Positions 33,370 to 43,571 of a stretch of 64,000 bases of DNA are shown piece after piece. Under the pieces are notes generated by a model that saw only the letters and a list, made by a program, of their open reading frames with translations, was not told the DNA's origin and did not search any database. Numbering within the stretch: the first letter of the stretch is position 1; the number at the start of each line of letters is the position of its first letter. Source of the DNA: Paenibacillus paridis (GTDB lineage Bacteria > Bacillota > Bacilli > Paenibacillales > Paenibacillaceae); assembly GCF_006345825.1 (NCBI RefSeq), contig NZ_VCIX01000092.1, positions 1,364,001 to 1,428,000 of the forward strand, written 5' to 3'. A program made the position numbers and the translations under genes.

Positions 33370-35745
33370 GTGAAACGATTTTTTAGAAAAGGATTTCAAT
33401 CATTTGGATTTGCGGTAATCTGCTTCTTGCTGGCGGTTTGCCCGGTTTTATCTGGCAATGTAAAAGCAGCGGAGCAAGGCAGCGGGATCTCTCTAGAACT
33501 TAGCTCTGGTTTCCAGGGCTATGTCAAACAAAATGAGTGGTATCCCGTCAGGCTTACCCTAACGAACAATACGGCTCAGGATTTGAAGGGCGAGCTAGTC
33601 ATCACTAACCAATCCTCAAGAAACGGAATGACTGTCGATACCGTCATTCCTGCAGAACTGCCGAGGGGGGCCGCTATTCAGCTCACGGCATCGATCCCGG
33701 GAGACGTGCTTAACAAAGACAATAACAGTATTCATTTTTACAAGGACTCATTCAAATCAGGAAAAACCATTCCGATTATCGGAACCAGCTACATAGATGT
33801 TCGGGCAACGAGCAGTTATACCATTGGGGTGATTTCCCGCGATCCGGATACGTTGAACTTCATGCCTTCGTTGAATCAAAGAGGCTACGACATTACGGTA
33901 ATTCCGGTTTCGGAGAAGGATTTGCCGGATGATCCCATTTTACTAAATACGCTTAGAGTACTCGTCATTAACGATGTTGCGACCGCTGATTGGAGTCAGC
34001 GCAAAATAATAGCTATCCAGAATTGGGTTAAGCTCGGAGGTACGCTTATCCTCTCAGGCGGAGCCGGTTACGGCAAAACCGCAGAAGCCTTTAAAGCAAT
34101 TGCGCCGCTTGAGGCGGCCGGTATGTCATCCTTGACGAGTGCAGATTCGTTGAAAGGCTACGGCGGAACGGAGCTTAAATTGGATGCTCCGGTTGCTATA
34201 GCGACCGGGAAGGTTACAGATGGCATCGTAGAGCAATCGGAAGGCGGACAAGCCTTGACCGTGTCTCGCAAGCTGGGATCAGGCAGCGTATTGTCTGTGG
34301 CTTTCGACCCATCATTAGCACCGTTTGCTACATGGTCAGGGAGCGCGATGTTATGGGCTAAGCTATTGCAGAATTCACTGTCTCCGATTCAAGCCGTAAC
34401 ATCAACGCAAGCTACCAATGATATGTATTGGAGCATGGATTCCATTATTAATGAATTTCCTTCTATCAAGCCTCCTAATTTCATGTTTCTGATGTTCATG
34501 TTTATTGGGTACATGATCGTTGTTGCGCCTATTCTTTATATTTTATTGGCCAAAGCAGACCGCAGAGAATGGTCATGGTGGTTAATTCCGCTGTTATCCG
34601 TCGTTACCGGATTCGTTCTTTTTTTCTTCGGCGCAGAGGACAAACGGAATATGTCCGCGCATACCGTTGAAATTGTTGAGCTTGTCGGACAGGGAGATGC
34701 GATTCGGTCAGGAGCAACTGCCGTGTTCATACCGACAGGCGGAACGGTAAAAGCCGAGTTTGATGAGAAGGTAAGCGTCATTCCTTATGCGAACCAATTC
34801 CAAAACGGAAATCTTGCGCTGGACGGCAAAACACAAGTGATTTCCATAGATAAAAAAACAGAAGCGCTATGGCGCTCTGTCCCTTATTGGTCTACACGGA
34901 AGCTTTGGATCGACAGAAGGGTGATGGGAGAAGCGGGACAAATTAAGCTATCTTACAGAAGGAACAGCAATGATATCGAAGTGACAGCTACCAATGAGAC
35001 GAAAAGCGATCTTACGCATGTCGCGCTGCTAATCAGCGGACAAGCCCAGCTTATCGGTGATTTGAAGCGTGGAGAGAGCGGCAAGGCGACCATATCGATA
35101 AATAACGGGAATGTCTCCGGCTATTATTCTTATGGATCATCGATCTTTCCGAACTCTTCTTATCGAAGCAAGGATGAATTCAGGCGTGAGCGTCAGCTCT
35201 TAGACAATTTTATTAATCGCAGGAACGGGGGATTTTCGGCACCCGATTCTCTGGTGATCGGTTTCAGCACAGATCATGAGCAAAATTACAAGGTAAATGG
35301 CAGCGGTGTAAAGTCTGATAATTTAAAAATGTGGGTTCAAAAGCTGAACGGGGCTTTTGTGGACGGCGACCGGGCGATTGTGCCAGCCGGACATATTAAG
35401 CCTATTATCACGGAGAATAAAGTAAATCGCATGGATAATTATGGAGACGGCATGTATTCCTTTGGGGAAGGCGAAGTCGTATTTGAATATATGCTTTCGG
35501 ATAATGAAGAAATCGCATACGACAAACTTGAAATTATATTGAATAACGGTGCAATAGGGTCGAATCTATTCCTATCAGTATGGAACGAGGCCGAGGGTGA
35601 CTGGACGGATTCCGTTGACGTTGCCGCAGACCCGAACGAATATATCATTAATCATCAATTGCTTCGCATGAAATATACAATAAAAGGCAGCGCGGATACT
35701 GCATTGCCATTAATCGCTTTGGAAGGAGAGGTGAAAAGCCGGTGA
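33370..35745 (+). CDS. Exported membrane protein of the MoxR/VWA-ABC locus
   Basis: A protein of about 791 residues with a signal peptide (FAVICFLLAVCPVLSG, cleavage near VKA-AEQ at about residue 34). A beta-rich extracytoplasmic part and a glutamine-amidotransferase-like segment (ILSGGAGYGKTAEAF) follow. Two membrane helices lie at about 370-395 and 402-422, and the last 370 residues are again mostly polar. The start is GTG 33370 with AGAGGGG upstream; ATG 33340 is an alternative. It overlaps the ABC ATPase gene by four bases. Specific function unknown; context suggests assembly with the ABC and VWA partners. Confidence 0.75.
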   Translation: MKRFFRKGFQSFGFAVICFLLAVCPVLSGNVKAAEQGSGISLELSSGFQGYVKQNEWYPVRLTLTNNTAQDLKGELVITNQSSRNGMTVDTVIPAELPRGAAIQLTASIPGDVLNKDNNSIHFYKDSFKSGKTIPIIGTSYIDVRATSSYTIGVISRDPDTLNFMPSLNQRGYDITVIPVSEKDLPDDPILLNTLRVLVINDVATADWSQRKIIAIQNWVKLGGTLILSGGAGYGKTAEAFKAIAPLEAAGMSSLTSADSLKGYGGTELKLDAPVAIATGKVTDGIVEQSEGGQALTVSRKLGSGSVLSVAFDPSLAPFATWSGSAMLWAKLLQNSLSPIQAVTSTQATNDMYWSMDSIINEFPSIKPPNFMFLMFMFIGYMIVVAPILYILLAKADRREWSWWLIPLLSVVTGFVLFFFGAEDKRNMSAHTVEIVELVGQGDAIRSGATAVFIPTGGTVKAEFDEKVSVIPYANQFQNGNLALDGKTQVISIDKKTEALWRSVPYWSTRKLWIDRRVMGEAGQIKLSYRRNSNDIEVTATNETKSDLTHVALLISGQAQLIGDLKRGESGKATISINNGNVSGYYSYGSSIFPNSSYRSKDEFRRERQLLDNFINRRNGGFSAPDSLVIGFSTDHEQNYKVNGSGVKSDNLKMWVQKLNGAFVDGDRAIVPAGHIKPIITENKVNRMDNYGDGMYSFGEGEVVFEYMLSDNEEIAYDKLEIILNNGAIGSNLFLSVWNEAEGDWTDSVDVAADPNEYIINHQLLRMKYTIKGSADTALPLIALEGEVKSR

Positions 35746-36767
35746 GCAAAAACAGCGAAATCGAAATTATAAACGTTGACTTACAGCAAAATACAGACGG
35801 TGAGACGAAGGAAGCGGCAGATCGTGAAGTGCCTATGATTGAAATCAAGCAGCTGCGAAAAGTATTCGGGAGCTTCCAAGCGCTAAAATCCATTGACCTG
35901 ACGATTCCCAAAGGCACGGTGTTTGGATTTGTCGGTCCGAACGGAGCGGGAAAATCGACAACGATGTCCATTTTGGCGACTTTAATGATGCCAACCTCCG
36001 GCTATGCAAAGGTAGATGGGTTTGATGTAACGCTGCACCCGCAAGAGGTGAGGAAAAGAATCGGTTATATGCCCGATTTCTTCGGGGTTTACGACCAGTT
36101 CAAAACGGTTGAGTATTTGCATTTCTATGGGGCCAGCTATGGCATACCAAAAGCCGAGCGCGAGGAATTGATTCCGCAGCTGCTGGAGCTTGTTAATTTA
36201 AGTGATAAAAAGGACGCCTACGTGGATACTCTCTCCCGCGGAATGAAGCAGCGGCTTTGTCTGGCCCGCTGCCTGGTGCATGATCCTGAGCTGCTCATTT
36301 TGGATGAGCCGGCTTCCGGGCTTGACCCGCGCGCGCGTATTGAAATGCGCGAAATTCTTCGGGAACTTAAGGCGATGGGCAAAACCATTATCATTTCTTC
36401 CCACATTTTGCCAGAGCTTGCTGAGATGGTTGATGAGATTGGCGTAATCGAGCATGGCGAGATGATTGCCATCGGAAACGTGGCGGATATTCAAAACAAA
36501 TTGCGAGTGAAGCGCTTCTTGCATGTCAGATTGCGAGATCGGGAAGAAGAAGCGGAGGCATTTTTGCGCGACCGACCTTACGTTAACCGGATTTTGCGGG
36601 ATGAGCGCGGCATTCAGATTCACTTTGGCGGACAGGATGCGGAGCAATCGGAGCTGCTGCATGACATGGTCTCGGCAGGCTTTCAGTTGATTTCGTTCAG
36701 CGAAGCGCAAACGAATCTGGAGGATGTATTCCTGGAAATTACGAAAGGAGGCGAAGGAATCGAATGA
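35742..36767 (+). CDS. ABC transporter ATP-binding protein
   Basis: A 341-residue ABC-2-type ATPase. Walker A is GPNGAGKST, the Q loop lies in GYMPDFFG, the signature is LSRGMKQRL (an LSGGQ variant common in this subfamily) and Walker B is LLILDEPASGLDP, with the switch His in SSHILPE. A polar N-terminal extension of about 30 residues precedes the domain. GTG start; four-base overlaps with genes on both sides. It should energise the permease encoded next. Substrate unknown. Confidence 0.93.
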   Translation: MSKNSEIEIINVDLQQNTDGETKEAADREVPMIEIKQLRKVFGSFQALKSIDLTIPKGTVFGFVGPNGAGKSTTMSILATLMMPTSGYAKVDGFDVTLHPQEVRKRIGYMPDFFGVYDQFKTVEYLHFYGASYGIPKAEREELIPQLLELVNLSDKKDAYVDTLSRGMKQRLCLARCLVHDPELLILDEPASGLDPRARIEMREILRELKAMGKTIIISSHILPELAEMVDEIGVIEHGEMIAIGNVADIQNKLRVKRFLHVRLRDREEEAEAFLRDRPYVNRILRDERGIQIHFGGQDAEQSELLHDMVSAGFQLISFSEAQTNLEDVFLEITKGGEGIE

Positions 36768-37666
36768 AGGAACAAGCAGCCATGAGAAAACAGGATATCA
36801 ACTGGCGGAATAAGCTCATCAATCCGGTGCTTAACAAAGAGTTTAAATTAAGAATGCGAACGCCGCGCGCGATGTGGACACTGTTCTTCTATTTGTTCGC
36901 TATTGGGTTAATGGCGCTTAGCGCAATATATTTGACGGAAATCAATTCCGGCGGGGGACAATCCTTTAATCCGGAAGAGAGCAAGGTGCTGTTTTATTTT
37001 CTGAGTATGGCACAGCTTGGTTTGATTGCCTTCATGGCGCCTGGCTTAACCGCTGGCGTCATTAGTGGGGAAAGGGAGAAGCAGACGCTAAATTTATTGC
37101 TGACCACGCAGCAGAGCTCGGCAACGATCGTGCTCAGCAAGCTTGTATCCTCCTTAAGCTTTATGGTGTTGATCGTGGTGAGTACGATTCCGGTGTACAG
37201 TATGATGTTTTTGTATGGCGGCATTTCGCCAAGTCAGCTTATCCTTGTTTTTCTGTTTTATCTGTTTATTATGTTCGTGCTGGGTTCCTTCGGCATTTTA
37301 TTTTCTTCCTTGTTTAAACGGACCATGATTTCCGTCATCGTAACCTACGGCGTTACTTTGTTTATTTTTGGCGGAACAGCTCTGCTGTTTTTTGTTGTAG
37401 TCAACATGGTCGAACAAAACCCATATTCCAATACGGCCTCTTATAGCTGGGTAGGGCATTTTATTGCTTGGAATCCTGTGGCTGCATTATACAGCATTTT
37501 GGACCCTTCCATTTCGGAGCAGGCCTTTACAGTGAACATGGGTTCTCCTTCGACCAAGCATGCTCCCATGGCGTTGTGGCAGGAATTTATGATTATTTAT
37601 ACGGTTCTGTCGGTTATTGCTTTATGGGTAGGCATTCGCAGCTTGCGTCCGCGTTTGAAACTTTAA
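36764..37666 (+). CDS. ABC-2 type transporter permease
   Basis: A 300-residue membrane protein with about six helices, starting after a basic N-terminus (NPVLNKEFKLRMRTPRAMW, a typical ABC-2 permease opening). The GVISGEREKQTLNLLLTTQ stretch near residue 100 is the conserved cytosolic coupling segment. It overlaps the ATPase gene by four bases (ATGA), so both are translated together. Confidence 0.9.
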   Translation: MKEQAAMRKQDINWRNKLINPVLNKEFKLRMRTPRAMWTLFFYLFAIGLMALSAIYLTEINSGGGQSFNPEESKVLFYFLSMAQLGLIAFMAPGLTAGVISGEREKQTLNLLLTTQQSSATIVLSKLVSSLSFMVLIVVSTIPVYSMMFLYGGISPSQLILVFLFYLFIMFVLGSFGILFSSLFKRTMISVIVTYGVTLFIFGGTALLFFVVVNMVEQNPYSNTASYSWVGHFIAWNPVAALYSILDPSISEQAFTVNMGSPSTKHAPMALWQEFMIIYTVLSVIALWVGIRSLRPRLKL

Positions 37667-37724
37667 TTGGATTAGCTGATTATGCGGGTATCTTCGGATA
37701 AGGCTTGGAAGGGCGGTTATGCAT

Positions 37725-39512
37725 ATGAAGTCGTTGATTGAGCTGCTTCGCCCAGTGCGAATAAGATTGTCGTTGTTTACGATAAGCCGTTTTGCGTTAA
37801 TAGGCTTGCTAGGCGGCAGCTCAGCAGCTCTAGTCCTGCTCGGCATCAGTAGATTGGTTCCGATATTGCACGCTCGTTCGTGGGGTGTTTCGTTGATCGG
37901 AGCTGGCGTTGTTATAGGCATCTGCTTCGGTTTATGGAAGCGCGCCACTTTAAGGGATGCCGCACGAGCGATGGACCGGAAGGAAACGGAAGACGCAATC
38001 GCAACTGCGCTTGACGGCTTGAAGCAGGAAGACGAAGAAGCAAAGCCGATCGTCAGGCTGCAGCGGGAAGATGCGATTGCGGCTGCGGAGCGTTATGTAA
38101 GCAATTTGCATACAAGCTTGCCCTGGCCATCATGGCGAAGCTGGCGGCGGCTAGTATATGGCGCAGCCGCAGTAGGGTTGGTGACGGCAGCGCTGTTCGC
38201 CTTGCCTAATCCGCTCGATGAGCGGGCGGAAGCACTGGCTCAAGCGAAGGATCGGGTGGCGGTACTGGAGCAGGAAGCGGAGAAGCTCGCCGAGCTTGCA
38301 GAAGCAGCGGAGCTGCCGAAGGAAGCGAAGCAAGAGCTGCTTCAGCCGCTGGAGGAGCTGCGAAGCAAGCTTGACGCGTTGAGCGGCAGCGGTATTGAGG
38401 CGCTGGAGCAGCTGGAGGCTGCGATCCGCGAGCTGGAGAAGGCCGCAGAGGCGGCGAAGCAAGCGGCGCAGCGGATGGAGACTGCGGCGAATGCGATGAG
38501 CAAGGAGCCAAGCCTGCGGCAGCTCGGTCAAGCTTTGCAGGACCGAGACGCCGCAGGGATGAAGCAGGCGATCAGCAATATGCGATCGCAGCTGCAGCGA
38601 TTGACGCCAGAGCAGCGCGAAGCGCTGGCGGAAGCATTGGAGCGGCTGGCGGCAGAGCAGCCGCGGGAAGAGGGCGCCGCAGAGCTAGCGGCGGCGCTTG
38701 AACAGGCGGCGCAGCAGGCACGCGCCGCAGGAGACGACGGGGCGGATGGCGAAGCCGCCCCGGGCAATGGCGGCGACGGCGATGGTCTCGCCGCGCTGGA
38801 GGAAGCGCTCGCCCGCGAATTGTCGCAGGGCGAGCTGGAACAGCTGGCCCGGAGCATGGCGGGCCAGCTAGAGCAGAGCGGCCAGCAGCTCGCACAGCAG
38901 CTGGCTGCGCAGGGGGGCGCGGTGCCGCCGGGCTGGCAGAGCGCTGCAGGTGCGGGAGGTGCCGCAGGTACGGGCGGCACGCCTAGTTCTTCATCTGGCG
39001 CGGGGAGCCAAGCGTCCGGCCCAAGCTCAGGCTCTTCATCCAGCCCAAGCGGTTCAAGCGCTGGCTCCGGGTCTGGTTCAGGCTCTGGTTCTGGACCTAG
39101 CTCTGGAACTGGAACTGGATCTGGATCTGAATCTGGTTCAGGCAATGGCAATGGCTCTGGGACCGGCACTGGCTCGGGATCTGGCTCTGGAAGCGGAAGC
39201 GGTTCAGGTTCAGGTGGCGGAGCAGGTGCCGGAGCAGGTGCCGGTCTCGGCACGGGCGGAAGAAACCTGATTACGACACCTCGCGGCCTTGCGGGCTCGG
39301 GGAATGTGCAGCAGGATGGCGGCCCAGCCTCCGGAGGGCAGACGGAGACAGGCGGTCAATCGCCGATGATTGATGGCATGACGCGTCCCTATGAGGAAGT
39401 GTACAACGAATATCAGGCCGAAGCGAAGAAGTCGTTAGGGCGGTCTCAGCTGCCGGACAGCATGCAGGAGAAGGTCAAACAATATTTTGAACAAATCCAA
39501 CCGAATCGTTGA
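37725..39512 (+). CDS. Membrane protein with coiled coil and long Gly/Ser-rich segment
   Basis: About 595 residues. Two N-terminal helices (about 22-60) and a third (about 140-160) are followed by a long Ala/Glu-rich coiled coil (about 170-380), a 140-residue low-complexity Gly/Ser/Ala region (about 400-515) and a conserved-looking tail, YEEVYNEYQ...LPDSMQEKVKQYF. The tail resembles the end of large MoxR/VWA-operon membrane proteins. Bases about 38,200-39,280 are much more GC-rich than flanks. ATG 37725 has GGGCGG at a good spacing; ATG 37719 is an in-frame alternative. Function unknown. Confidence 0.75.
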   Translation: MKSLIELLRPVRIRLSLFTISRFALIGLLGGSSAALVLLGISRLVPILHARSWGVSLIGAGVVIGICFGLWKRATLRDAARAMDRKETEDAIATALDGLKQEDEEAKPIVRLQREDAIAAAERYVSNLHTSLPWPSWRSWRRLVYGAAAVGLVTAALFALPNPLDERAEALAQAKDRVAVLEQEAEKLAELAEAAELPKEAKQELLQPLEELRSKLDALSGSGIEALEQLEAAIRELEKAAEAAKQAAQRMETAANAMSKEPSLRQLGQALQDRDAAGMKQAISNMRSQLQRLTPEQREALAEALERLAAEQPREEGAAELAAALEQAAQQARAAGDDGADGEAAPGNGGDGDGLAALEEALARELSQGELEQLARSMAGQLEQSGQQLAQQLAAQGGAVPPGWQSAAGAGGAAGTGGTPSSSSGAGSQASGPSSGSSSSPSGSSAGSGSGSGSGSGPSSGTGTGSGSESGSGNGNGSGTGTGSGSGSGSGSGSGSGGGAGAGAGAGLGTGGRNLITTPRGLAGSGNVQQDGGPASGGQTETGGQSPMIDGMTRPYEEVYNEYQAEAKKSLGRSQLPDSMQEKVKQYFEQIQPNR

Positions 39513-39527
39513 TGGAGATGATGCCAA

Positions 39528-40517
39528 ATGATTGAAACAAAAGCGCAATTGGAAGAGGCTGCCGCGCGCATCGCCTTGCTCAGGGAAGAGATTGGCCGTG
39601 TCATCGTGGGTCAGCAAGCGGTAGTTGAGCAGCTTCTATGGTGTCTGCTGGCAGGCGGACATGCCCTGCTTGAAGGAATACCTGGCTTAGGCAAAACCAT
39701 GCTTATCCGAACAGTTGCGGACAGTGTTGCGCTGCAATTCTCAAGAATTCAATTTACACCCGACCTCATGCCTTCAGATATTACGGGGACAACCTTGATA
39801 GACTTTGGCTCGCAAGGAAGCGCAGCCCACCGTTTTCAGCCAGGACCGATCTTTGGCAACCTTGTTCTTGCCGATGAGATTAACCGGGCAACGCCGAAGA
39901 CACAAAGCGCGCTTCTCGAGGCCATGCAGGAAGGAACGGTAACGGCAGGCGGAGAAACTCATCGCTTGCCGAAGCCATTCTTCGTGCTAGCTACGCAAAA
40001 TCCGATCGAGCAGGAGGGCACGTATCCGCTGCCTGAGGCCCAGTTGGACCGTTTTCTGCTGAAGGTCGGCGTCGATTACCCTAGCCGCGAGGAGCTGAAG
40101 GAAATCGTGCTGCGCACGACATCAACCTCTCAGCCGCAGGCATCTGTCGTAATGAGCGCAGCCGAGCTGACTGATCTTCAATTGGCAGTGAAGCAAATTT
40201 TGGTAAGCGAGGATATGCTGGATCTAGCGGTAAAAGTGGTGATGATGTCGCATCCGCACGAGCAGGATGCGCCTGATGACATTCGGAAATATGTCCGTTT
40301 TGGAGCAGGACCGCGCGCTTTGCAAGCAATCATATCGGTTAGCAAGGCCAGGGCGTTAATGGCAGGGAGGCTTCACATTTCATGGAATGACATTCGTCAA
40401 TCTGCGCTCCCTGTGCTGCGGCACCGCATCATACTAAGCTACGAAGCACAGGCCATGGGTATAACGAGCGATCGAATGACGGAAGCCATTCTTCAATCCA
40501 TTGAGGCCGAACGATGA
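39528..40517 (+). CDS. MoxR-family AAA+ ATPase
   Basis: A 329-residue AAA+ protein. It has GRVIVGQQAVVEQLLWCLLAGGHALLEGIPGLGKT (Walker A GIPGLGKT), the Walker B segment LVLADEINRA, sensor 1 in LATQNPIEQEGTYPLPEAQLDRF and the C-terminal lid domain. MoxR ATPases act as chaperones for metal-site or complex assembly together with VWA proteins, which are encoded just downstream. GGAGATGATG precedes the ATG. The next gene overlaps by four bases. Confidence 0.95.
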   Translation: MIETKAQLEEAAARIALLREEIGRVIVGQQAVVEQLLWCLLAGGHALLEGIPGLGKTMLIRTVADSVALQFSRIQFTPDLMPSDITGTTLIDFGSQGSAAHRFQPGPIFGNLVLADEINRATPKTQSALLEAMQEGTVTAGGETHRLPKPFFVLATQNPIEQEGTYPLPEAQLDRFLLKVGVDYPSREELKEIVLRTTSTSQPQASVVMSAAELTDLQLAVKQILVSEDMLDLAVKVVMMSHPHEQDAPDDIRKYVRFGAGPRALQAIISVSKARALMAGRLHISWNDIRQSALPVLRHRIILSYEAQAMGITSDRMTEAILQSIEAER

Positions 40518-41509
40518 CGTTTCCAACAGGGCAAGGAAAACCTGAAAGCCTAACTGGAAGCACGCTAACCCCCCAGCAAGCGCTGCAGCTTGTCTTTCCA
40601 AATCCTTCGCTGCTTGCTGAGCTGGAACGATTGAGAATTAACGCGGGCGTGCAAATCAAGGGAACCTTGGCGGGCAAGCGGCGCTCGAGCTCACTCGGCG
40701 GGTCTCAGGAATTTGCGGATTATCGCCCTTATTCTCCAGGTGACGATATTCGGCGAATCGATTGGAATGTTTATGGACGGACCGGCAAAGCTTTTATGCG
40801 CCAATATTGGGACGAGCAGGAGCTGCATGTGCACTTATATGTGGATGTGTCACGTTCCATGGCTTTTGGCGATGAGGAAGAGAACAAAGCTTATTATGCT
40901 TTGCGATTAGCGGCTTGCCTTGGTTATATCGGGCTTAGCGGCGATGACCGTGTCTCCATGCAATTGTTCCGGGATCGCATCATAGGAGAGCTCCCCCCGC
41001 TTCATGGCCGTGCGGCTTCTGCCAAGCTGTTTCAATTTGTGGCTGAAACGATGCGGCAAACCAAAGAGGCGCCACCAGCAAATGAATCGATTCTGGATAC
41101 GACGGATATGGCGTCACCATTCAAAGCGACAGCAGCACTTCCGCGCCGGGCAGGCACGACTTGGATCTTTACCGATGCCATGTTCGAGCAGGGCATTCAT
41201 GAAGCACTGGTAACGTTCATTGCAGCTAGGCAGCATGTCGTTCTTGTTCATCTTTTATCTCAAGATGAGGTTGAGCCCAATTTGAGCGGTGAGCTTAACC
41301 TGATTGACAGCGAGCGTGGAACGGGCAAGGAAGTAGCCATCGGCCATAAGCTATTGAAGGAGTATAGTCAAGCAGTAGCAAGCTTTCAACACGAGTTAAA
41401 GCGCATTTGCGCTGAGCTTGGCGCCGTTTACCTATTTGTTAATACGGATACTCCGCTCGAGGAAACGATCAGGACGACCTTTCTCTCCGCGAATGTGTTG
41501 AACAAATAA
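40514..41509 (+). CDS. DUF58 domain protein (MoxR partner)
   Basis: A 331-residue DUF58 protein. The family signature is seen as GSQEFADYRPYSPGDDIRRIDWNVYGRTGKAFMRQY-type sequence near residues 65-100, followed by VDVSRSMAFGD, a VWA-like metal-ion-dependent adhesion site in part. ATGA overlap with the MoxR gene, the usual pair. Probably an interaction partner in MoxR-dependent assembly; no catalytic role is known. Confidence 0.92.
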   Translation: MTFPTGQGKPESLTGSTLTPQQALQLVFPNPSLLAELERLRINAGVQIKGTLAGKRRSSSLGGSQEFADYRPYSPGDDIRRIDWNVYGRTGKAFMRQYWDEQELHVHLYVDVSRSMAFGDEEENKAYYALRLAACLGYIGLSGDDRVSMQLFRDRIIGELPPLHGRAASAKLFQFVAETMRQTKEAPPANESILDTTDMASPFKATAALPRRAGTTWIFTDAMFEQGIHEALVTFIAARQHVVLVHLLSQDEVEPNLSGELNLIDSERGTGKEVAIGHKLLKEYSQAVASFQHELKRICAELGAVYLFVNTDTPLEETIRTTFLSANVLNK

Positions 41510-41573
41510 CAAGGCGAGAAATAACGAAGCTTACTATTTAACTGCAAAAAATCTAAGAAAAGGAGGGGAATGG

Positions 41574-43571
41574 ATGCAGTTTTTGTCAGCCGCGTCTGCC
41601 TGGTTCGCAGCTTCGTTGCCTGTGATCGCGACCATGTACATTTTGAAGAGAACCTATGAAAATAAAGAAATTTCAAGCCATTTATTATGGCGAAAGGTGC
41701 TGCAGGAGCAAGAAGCGAATCGGCCTTGGCAAAAGCTGCGCAGCCGGTGGCTTCTGATTTTGCAACTGATTGTGGCCTTGCTTATCGTATTTGCTCTAAT
41801 GGAGCCTGTATGGTTGAGGGCTGCAAAGCCTACGGCACATGTCGTATTGCTGGTTGATCGTTCGGCGAGCATGGCGGCCAAGCCAGGCTACCAGGATACT
41901 GATTTTTTAGCAGCTACTCGCCTTGAGCTTGCCATTCAAAAAGCAAGCCAATGGTTAGATCGGCAAGCGGCTGGCCGGCCTGTTACCTTAGTTGCGACAG
42001 GAGCTCAGCCTGAAGTAATAGCCAGTAGACTCACGAATAAAGAGCAGATCAAGGAGCGCCTTGAATCGATTCTTCCATATTACGGGAAATCCGATAACGC
42101 GGGAGCGCTTTCGCTGGCAGATTCGCTTTTGCAGGAGGATCCGTCGGGAGAAACCGTTATTTTTACAGATGGTTACTGGTCTGATGCTGAAGAAGCGAAT
42201 AAGCTGAGACTGAAAGCCCCCGTTGACCTGGTTATGGTGGACGAAAAGCAGCCGCTTGGCAATTTGTCGATCTTATACTTTGGCGTCAAAGCGGATAAAG
42301 GGGAAACGGGGACAAGCAACGGGGTCATAACGGTACGTAACGACAGCAGGCAAGACCAGACGGTCAAGCTTGAAATATATGCCGAGTCTTCAGAGAAGGA
42401 GTCTATCCTTGCAGCAGCACCCAGCATAGCCGTTCCGGCAGAAGAGTGGCAAAGCGTCGAAATAGCATCTCTCCCGCCAGCGCTTTATTATAAAGCGCAT
42501 ATTCAACAGCTTAATGACGCGGTACAGAGTGATAACGACGCTTATCAGTTCCCCGCTGCTCCTCGCAACCGGCAAGCGCTGCTCATCACCGATGGAAATT
42601 TGTTTCTGGAAAAGGCGCTGCAACTGGCTGGAGTTGAGCCTGTCAAAGTTAGTCCTGGCAGCGCGGCTCCTGCAGGCGAGCAAGCAGCCAAGGTGGATTG
42701 GATCGTGTTAGATGGTTCCAGCGAGCGGCTAGTCGGCGATCCAGAGTGGTCTAAGCTGCTATCGGACAAGCCGCTTTGGCTTATCGACCATCCTGACCAA
42801 ACGGATAAGACTTCCGTCATTCCGGCAAACACGCGAGTGGAAACAAAGGAGCATCCCGTTACGTCATATCTTACTTTTGCAGATACGCACATCGGAAGGT
42901 TAGCCTTACCCAATTCGGCAGATCTCGTATGGGGAGATGCCGTATTAAGCTATGGTGGTATCCCGGCAGTTTATGCCGGGACGGACCAAGGAAAACCAAA
43001 GCTTCGTTTCACCTTTAACCTTCAAGAAACGGATTTGCCGCTTCGACCTGAGTTTCCGGTACTCATTGTCCAGGCTGCTCAGTGGATGAGCGGAGGATCG
43101 CAGCTTGAACTTGGCGCAGCGGTGGCGGAGAAACCGCTTGAATTGTCGCTACATTCAGAAACGGTTAGCGCAGCCTGGGAGGCTGTAGAGCTGGCTGGAG
43201 GCGGATTGCCAGCCGAGCAGCAGCGGTATGGAAAGAAGACGGAGCTGGCTTTGGACTTGTCCACCCAGCTGACGGCTCCTTCTGTGCCTGGGCTGTTTCG
43301 ACTTATTGAAAGCAATAAGGATGGCGCTGTGGTGAGTAGCCGCCTCCTTGCGGTAACCGCTGATCATTCGGAGCTGCAAAGCAACGATTCCGCTTCGGAG
43401 ACGAAACTTGAATTAACAGCAATAGCCGATAGCCAAGCAGAGACATCTTCAAGCCCCGCTAATAAGCAGGATCAAGGGCAAAAGCTGTCGCTTCAGCTGT
43501 ACGCGGCTATTGTATTGCTGCTCATGATGGCCGCGGAATGGGAGGTGTACCGCCGTGGGTTTTCAAGCTAA
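41574..43571 (+). CDS. BatA-like VWA domain membrane protein
   Basis: A 665-residue protein. The N-terminal BatA motif (FLSAASAWFAASLPVIATMYILKR, then a second helix at about 55-80) is followed by a VWA domain with the MIDAS sequence LLVDRSASM near residue 93 and TDGYW near 205. A long extracytoplasmic region and one C-terminal helix (about 640-658) end the protein. AAGGAGGGG precedes the ATG. It overlaps the next gene by 17 bases. Likely a membrane component of the MoxR system. Confidence 0.88.
   Translation: MQFLSAASAWFAASLPVIATMYILKRTYENKEISSHLLWRKVLQEQEANRPWQKLRSRWLLILQLIVALLIVFALMEPVWLRAAKPTAHVVLLVDRSASMAAKPGYQDTDFLAATRLELAIQKASQWLDRQAAGRPVTLVATGAQPEVIASRLTNKEQIKERLESILPYYGKSDNAGALSLADSLLQEDPSGETVIFTDGYWSDAEEANKLRLKAPVDLVMVDEKQPLGNLSILYFGVKADKGETGTSNGVITVRNDSRQDQTVKLEIYAESSEKESILAAAPSIAVPAEEWQSVEIASLPPALYYKAHIQQLNDAVQSDNDAYQFPAAPRNRQALLITDGNLFLEKALQLAGVEPVKVSPGSAAPAGEQAAKVDWIVLDGSSERLVGDPEWSKLLSDKPLWLIDHPDQTDKTSVIPANTRVETKEHPVTSYLTFADTHIGRLALPNSADLVWGDAVLSYGGIPAVYAGTDQGKPKLRFTFNLQETDLPLRPEFPVLIVQAAQWMSGGSQLELGAAVAEKPLELSLHSETVSAAWEAVELAGGGLPAEQQRYGKKTELALDLSTQLTAPSVPGLFRLIESNKDGAVVSSRLLAVTADHSELQSNDSASETKLELTAIADSQAETSSSPANKQDQGQKLSLQLYAAIVLLLMMAAEWEVYRRGFSS

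Noticed and set aside
38528..39253. Pro-rich minus-strand frame opposite the Gly/Ser-rich protein
   Set aside because: It is a by-product of the GC-rich repetitive coding DNA; the plus strand fits the operon with correct signals.
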